Positions 19,382-27,035 of a DNA stretch of 64,000 nucleotides are shown in pieces. Every line of letters starts with the position of its first letter. Position 1 is the first letter of the stretch. A model generated the notes under the pieces. That model worked only from the letters and a program-made list of their open reading frames with translations, made no database searches and was not told the DNA's origin. Source of the stretch: Comamonadaceae bacterium (GTDB taxonomy: Bacteria > Pseudomonadota > Gammaproteobacteria > Burkholderiales > Burkholderiaceae_C); assembly GCA_947455145.1 (NCBI GenBank), contig CANGME010000010.1, positions 62,001 through 126,000 on the forward strand, read 5' to 3'. A program made the position numbers and the translations under genes.

Positions 19382-20350
19382 ATGGCTAAGAAATTGCTTC
19401 TCACCGCCGCTCTGTGTATGGTCTGCATCAGCAGCGCCATCGCCCAAACCTGGCCCAGCAAACCTATCAAAGTCGTCGTGCCCTACCCAGCGGGTGGCGC
19501 AGCCGACATCACCGCTCGCGTGCTCGGGCAAAAGATGGCCGAAAGCCTGGGCGTTGCCGTGGTGGTGGACAACAAACCCGGTGCTAACGGAATGATCGGC
19601 ACAGACTTCGTCGCCAAGGCCGCGCCCGATGGCTACACCCTGCTGCTGGACGCCAGCGGCCCGCTGGTCGTCAACCCCGCGCTATACGCCAAAGTGCCTT
19701 ATGACACCGAGCGTGACTTCATCCCCATCAGCCAGGCTACCAATTTCCAGTATGTGCTGGTGGTGCCTGCAGCATCTCCCATTCAAAGCGTTCCCGAGCT
19801 GGTGGCTGCGGCCAAAGCCAAGCCCGGCAGCATGAGCTACGGCTCCACCGGAGTGGGCGGTGGCGGTCATTTGGCAGGGGAGATGTTGGCCCTGATGAGC
19901 GGCACCAAGATCACACACATCCCCTACAAAGGCAGCGCACCGGCCATGGCCGATTTGCTGGGCGGTCAGTTGTCCTTCACCTTCGACCCCATGGTGACAG
20001 CGGTGCCGCAGATTCGCGCGGGCAAGCTGCGCGCCTTTGCCGTGTCTGGTCCTAAGCGCGCCAAGGCATTGCCCCAAGTGCCCACCATGGCCGAGCTGGG
20101 CCACAAGGGTTTTTCCATCACGCAGTTTCAAGGCTTTTTGGCCCCTGCGAACACTGACCCGGCCATCATTGCCCGGCTGCATCAAGAGGTCGTCAAAGCC
20201 TTGAAGTCACCCGACGTAGTGCAGCGCCTGGAGACCGATGGCGGTAACGACCTCATCGGCAGCTCACCCACGGAGTTTGCCGCGCAGATCAAGAGCGACC
20301 TTGCCATGTACCGCAAGCTGATCAAAGACGCTGACATCAAACAGGAGTGA
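19382..20350 (+). CDS. Bug-family (TctC) periplasmic receptor 2
   Basis: A 322-residue Bug receptor with a clean signal peptide (LLLTAALCMVCISSAIA-QT), then WPSKPIKVVVPYPAGGAADI, DGYTLLLDASGPL and HIPYKGSAPAMADLLGGQ. The start has GGAG about 7 bp upstream. It follows the Ldh2 gene by 12 bp, and the hydrolase gene begins 5 bp after its stop. About as distant in sequence from receptor 1 as from receptor 3, so probably not a recent duplicate. Confidence 0.93.
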   Translation: MAKKLLLTAALCMVCISSAIAQTWPSKPIKVVVPYPAGGAADITARVLGQKMAESLGVAVVVDNKPGANGMIGTDFVAKAAPDGYTLLLDASGPLVVNPALYAKVPYDTERDFIPISQATNFQYVLVVPAASPIQSVPELVAAAKAKPGSMSYGSTGVGGGGHLAGEMLALMSGTKITHIPYKGSAPAMADLLGGQLSFTFDPMVTAVPQIRAGKLRAFAVSGPKRAKALPQVPTMAELGHKGFSITQFQGFLAPANTDPAIIARLHQEVVKALKSPDVVQRLETDGGNDLIGSSPTEFAAQIKSDLAMYRKLIKDADIKQE

Positions 20351-20355
20351 CCGGC

Positions 20356-21129
20356 ATGTACCAAATGGATTTGTTAATCCAAGGCTTCCCCGGCAAGTCC
20401 GTTTGCCACGGCGGCTTGGGCTGGAGCACGGTGAGCCTGTTGCGCGGCGCGGGCCGCGTGATCTTGGTGGACGTGGGTGCCTTCGGCGTGCGCCGCGAGC
20501 TGGCCAAGCAATTGCGGGAACGCGGCGTGAACGCGAACGACGTGACCGACGTGGTGCTGACCCACGCGCACTACGACCACGCCGTCAACTTCACGCTGTT
20601 CCCCAACGCCACAGTGTGGATTGGCGCGGATGAGTTGGCCTGGGCCGTGAGCCAGCCCCCCGGCTTCAACCCGTTGCCCGAGCTGTATGTGCGCGAATTG
20701 AACGTCTCCCCTCGGGTGCGGCGCATCGTGGGGGATGAAGAATTTTTGCCCGGCCTGCAAGCCATCCGCGCGCCCGGCCACACGCCAGGGCATTTGATTT
20801 TTCTGCTCACCGCCAATGACGTGCCCGTGCTTTTCACCGGTGACGCGGCCAAGAACCGGGCCGAGCTGCTGTGCGGCGCAGTGGACCTCAGCGAAGACCA
20901 CGCGCAAAGCGGCGAGTCGATCAAAGTCATCTGGCGCACCTGGCGCGCCACACCCGGCACCCTGCTGGTGCCCGGCCATGACTTGAGCATGCTCCTGGAC
21001 GCGGCCGGCCAACCCGAGTACATCGGCGAGCGCCGTGCGGCGATTGCCGCCTGGTTCTCTGAGAGCATTGAAACCATGACCACGATTGACCTGTGCTGCG
21101 AGGCCGGGTTTGGCCCCGCGTATCGATGA
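20356..21129 (+). CDS. Metallo-beta-lactamase-fold hydrolase
   Basis: A 257-residue cytoplasmic hydrolase with the zinc-binding motif THAHYDHA, then GHTPGHL, a central Asp (FTGDAAKNRAEL) and the late His in VPGHDLSM. The ATG at 20356 is chosen because AGGAG lies 8 bp upstream; the in-frame GTG at 20347 overlaps the previous stop but has no such site. The closest well-known relatives are lactonase/glyoxalase-II-like proteins. In this operon a lactone or thioester substrate is plausible, but not shown. Confidence 0.87.
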   Translation: MYQMDLLIQGFPGKSVCHGGLGWSTVSLLRGAGRVILVDVGAFGVRRELAKQLRERGVNANDVTDVVLTHAHYDHAVNFTLFPNATVWIGADELAWAVSQPPGFNPLPELYVRELNVSPRVRRIVGDEEFLPGLQAIRAPGHTPGHLIFLLTANDVPVLFTGDAAKNRAELLCGAVDLSEDHAQSGESIKVIWRTWRATPGTLLVPGHDLSMLLDAAGQPEYIGERRAAIAAWFSESIETMTTIDLCCEAGFGPAYR

Positions 21130-21163
21130 CACTTTGCGATAACGCTTTTTACAAATCACCACC

Positions 21164-21895
21164 ATGACCACCTCCCTCGCCACCACCTTCGCCCCCACCG
21201 GCATCCTGCGCGCCTCCATCAACATGGGCAACCCCATCTTGGCCAACAAAGACCCAGCCACGGGCCAGCCCTACGGCATCTCCATCGACCTGGCGCGCAA
21301 CCTGGCCAAGCGCTTGGGTGTCGAGGTGGAACTGGTGGTGTTTGACACCGCAGGCAAGTCGGTGGATGCGGTTAAAAACGAACGTGCTGATGTGGGCTTC
21401 TTCGCGGTCGATCCCCTGCGCGGCGCAGAGATTGCATTCACCCTGCCCTACGTTTTGATTGAAGGCTGCTACATGGTGCGCGAGGCCTCACCCTTGCAGC
21501 GCAATGAAGACGTCGATCAAGCGGGCATCACCGTCACCGTGGGCGCAGGCAGCGCCTATGACCTGTACCTCACCCGTGAGATCAAGCACGCCCAGATCGT
21601 GCGCGCCCTCAGCTCCCCCGCCGTGGTGGACACCTTCATCGCGCAAAGTTTGGACGTGGCCGCTGGCGTCAAACAACAGCTAGAGGCCGATGCCCAACGC
21701 ATCCCCGGCCTGCGCTTGCTGCCCGGTCGCTTCATGGAAATCCGCCAAGCCATGGGCACACCTAAAAGCCGGGGCGAAGCGGCAGCGGCCTACTTGCACG
21801 CGTATGTGGAAGAGATGAAAGCCAGCGGCTTTGTGGCCGAGTCCATGAAGCGCCATGGCATTCAGGGCGCGACGGTGGCCGGGCCTGCTTCCTAA
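21164..21895 (+). CDS. Type 3 solute-binding-like protein lacking a signal peptide
   Basis: The 243-residue protein has the fold of amino-acid-type periplasmic binding proteins (GISIDLARNLAKRLGVEVEL, DVGFFAVDPLRGAEIAFT). However, its N-terminus (TTSLATTFAPTGILRASIN) has no hydrophobic export segment, and no upstream in-frame start would add one. It may act in the cytoplasm as a sensor or small-molecule-binding enzyme. It lies between the hydrolase gene and the third Bug receptor in the same operon. Confidence 0.78.
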   Translation: MTTSLATTFAPTGILRASINMGNPILANKDPATGQPYGISIDLARNLAKRLGVEVELVVFDTAGKSVDAVKNERADVGFFAVDPLRGAEIAFTLPYVLIEGCYMVREASPLQRNEDVDQAGITVTVGAGSAYDLYLTREIKHAQIVRALSSPAVVDTFIAQSLDVAAGVKQQLEADAQRIPGLRLLPGRFMEIRQAMGTPKSRGEAAAAYLHAYVEEMKASGFVAESMKRHGIQGATVAGPAS

Positions 21896-21921
21896 CTACC
21901 ACCAACCCGAGGCTTCGCATC

Positions 21922-22896
21922 ATGTCAAAACACCTCTCACGCATTGCCTCGGTTATGTTGATCGTCGGCACTTGGCTCATGCCCTGCGCAGCCCACGCCG
22001 CCTACCCCGACAAACCGGTGCGCATCATCGTTCCGTTTTCCCCCGGTGGTGGTACTGACTTGGTCGCCCGCACCCTGGGTGTGGGCCTAGCGCAAGCGCT
22101 GGGCGTGTCGGTACTGATCGAGAACAAACCCGGTGCGGGCACAGTCATCGGCACCGACCTAGTGGCCAAGAGCGCGCCCGACGGCTACACCCTGCTTATC
22201 GCCACCTTTGCCAATGCCGTCAACCCCAGTCTGTTGCCCAAGCTGCCCTACGCCAGCGACACCGCTTTCGCGCCCATCATCCTGATTGGCCGCTCGCCCA
22301 ACGTGCTGGTGGTGCGGGCCGACAGCCCGTTCAAGAGCGTGAGTGAGCTCATCACCGCCGCCAAGGCCCAGCCCAAAAAATTCACCTTCGCATCGCAAGG
22401 CAACGGCACCTCGGCCCACTTGGCCGGGGAGTTGTTCAAGAACCTCGCCAAGGTAGAGATGACGCACGTGCCCTACAAAGGCTCTGGCCCCGCAATCACC
22501 GACCTGCTGGGCGGCCAGGTGGACATGACCTTTGGCACTTCATCCGCCGTGGGCGCGCATCTGGACAGTGGCAAACTGCGCGCCTTAGGCGTCACCACCA
22601 CCGAGCGCTCCCCCGCCATGGCGCAAGTACCCACCATCGCCGAAAGCGGCCTGCCCGGCTACGCGGCCGAGAGCTGGTACGGCCTAGTCGCACCTGCAGG
22701 CACACCGCCTGAGGTGATCGAGCGCCTGAACGCAGCTGCCAAAAAAGCCGTGCAACAAGACAGCTTTCGCAAACGCGTAGCGGATGAGGGTTTAGTCATA
22801 AGCGCGGGCTCGCCTGCGGAACTGGGAACCTACATGCGCGCTGAGGAGGCACGTTGGCGCAGAGTAGTTAGGGAGGGGGGTATTACGGTAGATTGA
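21922..22896 (+). CDS. Bug-family (TctC) periplasmic receptor 3
   Basis: The 324-residue receptor has a signal peptide (VMLIVGTWLMPCAAHA-AY), then YPDKPVRIIVPFSPGGGTDL, DGYTLLIATFANA and HVPYKGSGPAITDLLGGQ. Last gene of the 17.3-22.9 kb operon, which has three such receptors but no tctA or tctB. It converges with the diguanylate cyclase gene 54 bp away. Confidence 0.92.
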   Translation: MSKHLSRIASVMLIVGTWLMPCAAHAAYPDKPVRIIVPFSPGGGTDLVARTLGVGLAQALGVSVLIENKPGAGTVIGTDLVAKSAPDGYTLLIATFANAVNPSLLPKLPYASDTAFAPIILIGRSPNVLVVRADSPFKSVSELITAAKAQPKKFTFASQGNGTSAHLAGELFKNLAKVEMTHVPYKGSGPAITDLLGGQVDMTFGTSSAVGAHLDSGKLRALGVTTTERSPAMAQVPTIAESGLPGYAAESWYGLVAPAGTPPEVIERLNAAAKKAVQQDSFRKRVADEGLVISAGSPAELGTYMRAEEARWRRVVREGGITVD

Positions 22897-22950
22897 GATA
22901 ACAATTTGAAGAGTCTAAGGAGCGAAATGTTCGCAAGCCAAGCGCTTGAG

Positions 22951-23922
22951 TTACCCCACTAAAAACTTGTTTCGACCTTCTTGTTTGGCCTTATAAAGTG
23001 CCAAATCAGCCAACTCGACCAACTGGCTGGTAGCCTTGGCGTCACCACACGCCACACCAATACTCACAGTCACAAACGGAGCAACAGGAGATTTGGCATG
23101 AGGAATATTCAGCTTCTTAAGCCCATCAATGACTCGCTGCGCAACTATTTTTGCGCCTTCTATGTCTAAATCGGGCAGAACAATTGCGAACTCCTCACCG
23201 CCGTAACGCGCTGCAAAATCAGCTTCTCTGCAAATCGCAGCTGACAGAGAATTTGCAACCTGTCGCAGACAGTCGTCACCTTTTTGATGCATGTAGTGAT
23301 CGTTGTACTGTTTAAAGAAATCGATGTCTATCATCAGCAAGGCGATGGTAGATTTGTTGCGATTCATTCGGGAAAACTCGTCGCGCAGTCTGCGATCAAA
23401 ACTTCGACGGTTCGCAATGCCAGTAAGTCCGTCGATGTTCGAAAGGTTTTCTAATGCTTGCAAAAGAGAAACATTTTTTTGATGCTGTCGGTAGGTAAGC
23501 CAATTGGCGAGAGTTGCGGTGACTACCACGTTGAAAGTTAAATAGCCTCCGATCATGAAGGAGTTCAATTGATCGATGTTGAGATATCCGTAAATCACAA
23601 TCACACTAAGAGTCACCCCCATGGGAATCAAAAAATAGCGCATGGGCCAGATGAACAGAATTGAAGCGCCATAAAAAACTGCGCTCAAACCCGTGAAGTA
23701 AGGAATCTTCACATCCGTAATTAGGCACATGGGCAGGATTGAACCTGCGAGGGAAAGGTACATCAGCATCTCGAATTTCAAAGAGTGACGCTCGGGTTCT
23801 TTGACTTTGAGAAAGGCTACGAGCCCGAAAAGGATGGCGAGGATACAGGAGATACGAAGAGTCAAAAAAGTTTGGAAATTGTGTGGATCTACAACCCAGT
23901 CAAAAACTATCCACAATGGCAC
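22951..23922 (-). CDS. Membrane diguanylate cyclase (GGEEF), 5' end interrupted by amber codon
   Basis: The protein has about five to six membrane segments in its first 145 residues and a GGDEF domain. The domain carries NIDGLTGIANRR, GGEEF at 241-245 and the inhibitory-site READ at 232-235, so it should make c-di-GMP and be product-inhibited. The open frame starts at a GTG (23922) that directly follows a TAG. Upstream of the TAG the same frame runs 23 codons back to an ATG at 23994 (MPLKLPHN, then a hydrophobic stretch). The natural gene therefore probably began there, and the TAG at 23923-23925 interrupts the first membrane helix. No ribosome-binding site is evident for the GTG. Confidence 0.85.
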   Translation of the reverse strand: MPLWIVFDWVVDPHNFQTFLTLRISCILAILFGLVAFLKVKEPERHSLKFEMLMYLSLAGSILPMCLITDVKIPYFTGLSAVFYGASILFIWPMRYFLIPMGVTLSVIVIYGYLNIDQLNSFMIGGYLTFNVVVTATLANWLTYRQHQKNVSLLQALENLSNIDGLTGIANRRSFDRRLRDEFSRMNRNKSTIALLMIDIDFFKQYNDHYMHQKGDDCLRQVANSLSAAICREADFAARYGGEEFAIVLPDLDIEGAKIVAQRVIDGLKKLNIPHAKSPVAPFVTVSIGVACGDAKATSQLVELADLALYKAKQEGRNKFLVG

Positions 23923-24109
23923 CTAAATCAGACTTAGAACTGCTGCCGCGAAACTTCGCCGTGCTATCTCGTTGTGGGGTAATTTAAGTGGCATTGCTTG
24001 GCAAGCTAAAAAGGGAGGCTAATTTTTGGCAAGTGGAGAAGTGCCATTATTTCTTGGGATTGTCCCTTCAAACTGAACAACAGAGGCTTTGATTTGAGGT
24101 GGTTTTTCA
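23923..24109. other. Intergenic stretch with lost 5' end of the cyclase gene
   Basis: This stretch contains the 23 codons that appear to be the original start of the diguanylate cyclase (23926-23994, minus strand) and its amber codon. Beyond 23994 it is AT-richer than the neighbourhood, and I see no promoter, hairpin or gene that I can name. Confidence 0.5.
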
Positions 24110-24322
24110 ATGTTTTCCTACCTCTACCTTCTTTCCATGCGGATTTACTCCAATTGGGGAGGGCAGAAGAACTTTTGTATAAACGGTCAATTGGCAGAAA
24201 GCGGTTGCACTCCAATGGGATTTCGTGTACGTGACGATAACAAAGAGCTGATCGAAAGCTTGCTGGATGAATACAAGACATCTGAAGACTCTATTTTTCA
24301 TGCTCATTATCTTCAATCGTAA
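24110..24322 (+). CDS. Small hypothetical ORF, doubtful
   Basis: A 70-codon frame whose C-terminal half (MGFRVRDDNKELIESLLDEY) looks protein-like, while the N-terminal half does not. I recognise no family. It lies in an AT-rich gap and overlaps unlikely frames on the other strand. It may be a remnant of a transferred gene. There is no clear ribosome-binding site. Confidence 0.25.
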   Translation: MFSYLYLLSMRIYSNWGGQKNFCINGQLAESGCTPMGFRVRDDNKELIESLLDEYKTSEDSIFHAHYLQS

Positions 24323-24362
24323 TTGCGATATTTCTCACCTACTCTTTTGAAAATTTAACCAA

Positions 24363-25142
24363 ATGAAATCTAACTTGATTAACCTACAAATCAATTCCAA
24401 CATCGCCACCATCTACCTCAATCGCCCCGAAAAACGCAATGCCATGAGCGACGAGATGCGTGCTGAGTTCATCGTCGCGCTGGAGCGTGTGTCGGCTGAC
24501 AAGTCCATCCGCGCTTTGGTGCTCACCGGCAACGGCAAGGGCTTTTGCGCGGGGGGGGATGTGGCGGGCATGGAGCGGCGCATGTCGGCGCCGCCGGGCG
24601 AGGTGGGCTTTAACGGCTGGCACCGTCAGCAGGGCGTGCACCACACGCAAAGCCTGTTGCACAACATGCCCAAGCCCACCATTGCGGCGGTGAACGGCGC
24701 GGCCTCGGGGTTGGGCGCGGACACGGCGTTGGCGTGTGATTTCATCATCGCGAGTGAGGCGGCGAGCTTCACCTGGTCTTACATCCACCGGGGGCTGATT
24801 CCTGATGGCGGTGGTATGTACTTTTTGCCGCGTCGCGTGGGGCTTTCCAAAGCCAAGGAGTTGATTTTCAGCGGACGCAAAGTGGGGGCGGATGATGCGC
24901 TCAAGCTCGGCATTGCGGATCGGCTGAGCCCTGCTGATGCGCTGGTGGCCGACGCGCAGGCCTGGGCCGCCGAGTTGAGCCAGGGCTCTGCCACCGCACT
25001 GGCCCTGGGCAAGACGATTTTGAACAAGAGCCTGGAGCTGTCCGCCAGCGAAGTGTTTGCGCAGGGCAGTCAGGCGCAGGGTATTTGCTACACAAGCAGC
25101 GAGCATCGGGATGCGGTGATGGCGTTTTTGAACAAGACGTGA
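24363..25142 (+). CDS. Enoyl-CoA hydratase/isomerase family protein
   Basis: A 259-residue crotonase-fold enzyme. NRPEKRNAMSDEM, the oxyanion-hole segments GKGFCAGGDVAGM and AVNGAASGLGADTALACDF, and the SYIHRGLIPDGGGMYFLPRR region are present. Crotonase-fold members hydrate, isomerise or decarboxylate acyl-CoAs. The usual second catalytic Glu after GL(I/V)P is replaced by Asp (PDGG), so the exact reaction is open. It stands alone, followed by a family C hairpin and the VapBC pair. Confidence 0.9.
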   Translation: MKSNLINLQINSNIATIYLNRPEKRNAMSDEMRAEFIVALERVSADKSIRALVLTGNGKGFCAGGDVAGMERRMSAPPGEVGFNGWHRQQGVHHTQSLLHNMPKPTIAAVNGAASGLGADTALACDFIIASEAASFTWSYIHRGLIPDGGGMYFLPRRVGLSKAKELIFSGRKVGADDALKLGIADRLSPADALVADAQAWAAELSQGSATALALGKTILNKSLELSASEVFAQGSQAQGICYTSSEHRDAVMAFLNKT

Positions 25143-25158
25143 GGCTGTCGCTAGGCTT

Positions 25159-25185
25159 CTGGATTCCCGCCTTCGCGGGAATGAC
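25159..25185. repeat. Dispersed hairpin (family C)
   Basis: TGGATTCCCGC-CTTC-GCGGGAATGAC pattern, a stem of at least 8 bp (ATTCCCGC/GCGGGAAT). It lies 17 bp after the enoyl-CoA hydratase stop, in the opposite orientation to the urtA-urtB copy. It could end or protect the message. Confidence 0.8.
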
Positions 25186-25301
25186 TCGATAGATTGAAGC
25201 GCTTAGGCTTAGATAAGGTAGGCCGCCCTTGCTTCTTGCCACCGAAGCAAGAATGCTCAATAATTGAGCTTACTTTTAGGCTTACCACCCGGAGATTTCC
25301 C

Positions 25302-25577
25302 ATGTCTGTTGCCAACATCACTCTATCCAGCAAGGGGCAGGTCGTCATTCCGAAGGAAATTCGGGACGAGTTGCATTGGGACGCTGGCACCGAGTTGAGT
25401 CTGGTGTCCAGCGCCTCAGGCGTCACGATCAAGGCGGTGACGAAGAAGACTGGGCGCAATCTGGCCGACCTGATCGGCATGCTCAAGCACGACGGCCCGC
25501 CGATTTCGATTGAAGAGCTGTGCAAGCCGGTCGATTACAGCGCGGACTGGGCGGCGTCAGAAAAGCGCAGCCGATGA
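25302..25577 (+). CDS. vapB: VapB-type antitoxin (AbrB fold)
   Basis: The 91-residue protein starts at the ATG at 25302. A longer frame from 25194 lacks support because the AbrB domain begins right at this ATG: ITLSSKGQVVIPKEIRDEL. The C-terminal tail (LCKPVDYSADWAASEKRSR) is the toxin-binding part. It overlaps the PIN toxin gene by ATGA. VapB proteins neutralise the toxin and repress their own promoter. Confidence 0.9.
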   Translation: MSVANITLSSKGQVVIPKEIRDELHWDAGTELSLVSSASGVTIKAVTKKTGRNLADLIGMLKHDGPPISIEELCKPVDYSADWAASEKRSR

Positions 25578-25969
25578 TCGCGTTTGACACCAATCTACTG
25601 GTGCGCGCTTTGGTGGCCGACCATGCCGCGCAAGTGGCCGTGGTGCGCCAATTAATCGCCCGCGACATCATCTTTATCTCTCGCACAGTGCTGCTTGAAA
25701 CGGAGTGGGTTCTGAGAAGTGCTTATAAGAAAAACCACGCCGAACTCCATGCGTTTTTCACGGCACTGCTAGAGACAGACAACACCGTGGTTGAAGATGC
25801 CGAGGCCGTTAGCCATGCGCTCGATTGGTATGCGCAGGGGGCAGATTTTGCGGATGCGCTGCACTTGGCGGCCTGCGGTAACGCCGTGATGCACACCTTT
25901 GATCTAAACTTCTGCAAGGATGCGCGAGACGCAGGTGCTGCGCCTGAGGTGCGCGTGCTGGCTGTGTGA
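25574..25969 (+). CDS. vapC: VapC-type PIN-domain ribonuclease toxin
   Basis: The 131-residue protein has the PIN acidic residues: Asp5 in IAFDTN, Glu in LLETEWVLRSAY, Asp in ADFADALHLA and the late Asp in TFDLNF. PIN toxins cleave RNA, often tRNA or rRNA. The start overlaps the antitoxin stop (ATGA). All four acidic positions are intact, so it is likely active. A family C hairpin follows its stop by 16 bp. Confidence 0.92.
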   Translation: MIAFDTNLLVRALVADHAAQVAVVRQLIARDIIFISRTVLLETEWVLRSAYKKNHAELHAFFTALLETDNTVVEDAEAVSHALDWYAQGADFADALHLAACGNAVMHTFDLNFCKDARDAGAAPEVRVLAV

Positions 25970-25985
25970 GGATTGATCTAAACCG

Positions 25986-26012
25986 CTGGATTCCCGCCTT
26001 CGCAGGAATGAC
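25986..26012. repeat. Dispersed hairpin (family C), imperfect copy
   Basis: CTGGATTCCCGCCTTCGCAG continuing GAATGAC. The stem carries one change (A for G) relative to the copy at 25159. The two copies flank the VapBC genes in the same orientation, a detail worth noting for the origin of that pair. Confidence 0.78.
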
Positions 26013-26024
26013 GAAAATAGGGCC

Positions 26025-26867
26025 ATGACAGATACCCTCATCACCCAACTCGAAGCCCAAGCCACCCGCCACATGATCGAGGTGGAGGGGCGCTTTGTTT
26101 GCTGGCGGCAATTCGGGCAACTCAGCAACGGCCCGCCCGTGGTGCTGCTGCACGGCGGCCACGGCAGTTGGCTGCACTGGGTGCGCAACATCGAGGCCCT
26201 GGCCGCGCGCTTCACGGTGTGGGTGCCAGACTTGCCGGGTTTTGGTAAATCGGATGACTTGGGGCCATCGCGTTCTGGCGACATGGCCGACTTGGTGCAC
26301 GCCACTTTGACCAGTCTGGACACGCTTGTGGGTGCGGACACTTGGGTTGATGTGGTGGGGTTTTCGTTCGGCGGTTTGGTCGCGGCACAGATCGCTGCGC
26401 GGCGACCGCGAATTCGGCACTTGGTGTTGCTGGGGGCTGCGGGCCATGGGGGTTTGCGTCGCCCACGGGGTGAACTGATGAACTGGCACCGCGCTAAAAC
26501 ACAAGAGGCGATTGACGCCTGCATGCACCATAACCTGCACATGCACATGTTGTTTGATCCCGCGCAGATTGATGCGCTGGCGCTCACCGTGCACAGCGTT
26601 TCATGCCAGCGCGCGCGCTTTCGCAGTCGGCCCATCTCGCAAGCCGGTGGCTTGAGCGTCGCGCTGGCGCAAACCAGCGCGCAGGTGCTGATGGTCTGGG
26701 GCGAACATGACGTGACGGCTGAGCCTGCTGTGTTGATGACCTCCTTGGTCGAGGGGCAGCCCAAGCGCCAAGGGCGCATCTTGCCAGGCGTGGGCCACTG
26801 GGTGCAGTATGAAAGCGCGGATGCGGTCAATCGCTTGCTGCTTGAGGTTTTATCACTTGAAGTTTAG
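26025..26867 (+). CDS. Alpha/beta hydrolase
   Basis: A 280-residue serine hydrolase with the HGGHGSW oxyanion segment, nucleophile elbow GFSFGG, and a late Asp (WGEHDVTAEP) and His (GVGHWVQYE) that complete the triad. Family members include meta-cleavage-product hydrolases and esterases. It lies just upstream of the tripartite transporter operon but is cut off from it by a terminator hairpin. Confidence 0.87.
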   Translation: MTDTLITQLEAQATRHMIEVEGRFVCWRQFGQLSNGPPVVLLHGGHGSWLHWVRNIEALAARFTVWVPDLPGFGKSDDLGPSRSGDMADLVHATLTSLDTLVGADTWVDVVGFSFGGLVAAQIAARRPRIRHLVLLGAAGHGGLRRPRGELMNWHRAKTQEAIDACMHHNLHMHMLFDPAQIDALALTVHSVSCQRARFRSRPISQAGGLSVALAQTSAQVLMVWGEHDVTAEPAVLMTSLVEGQPKRQGRILPGVGHWVQYESADAVNRLLLEVLSLEV

Positions 26868-26871
26868 GGTT

Positions 26872-26900
26872 AACCCGTATGGCTAGGACACGGGTTTTTT
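26872..26900 (+). terminator. Rho-independent terminator after the alpha/beta hydrolase
   Basis: AACCCGT (26872-26878) pairs with ACGGGTT (26890-26896), followed by a run of T. It starts 4 bp after the hydrolase stop, so it closes that unit before the transporter operon. Confidence 0.75.
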
Positions 26901-26932
26901 AGCCTAATGGAGGACTATTTCAATTGGAAGAA

Positions 26933-26957
26933 CGGTGTTCCTCCTAATGGAACACCG
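26933..26957. promoter_or_regulatory. 25-bp perfect operator palindrome upstream of the tripartite transporter
   Basis: CGGTGTTCC-N7-GGAACACCG, with the same GTTCC-N7-GGAAC core as two sites between the cupin and porin genes (44586-44602 and 44832-44848). It lies 78 bp before the receptor ATG. The half-site-like CCTAATGGA occurs at 26903-26911 and again at 26943-26951. No candidate regulator gene lies nearby. Confidence 0.75.
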
Positions 26958-27035
26958 AGCGAGTAGTGCATGGCTGTTTAACCCCTTGCACTCCCCGTGC
27001 AAGCCCTACCGTTTTCTTCACCTTCACCACCTGCC

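Noticed and set aside
20374-21261. Minus-strand frame of 295 codons over the hydrolase gene
   Set aside because: The sequence is low in complexity and is explained by high-GC antisense of the metallo-beta-lactamase-fold gene, whose motifs are clear.
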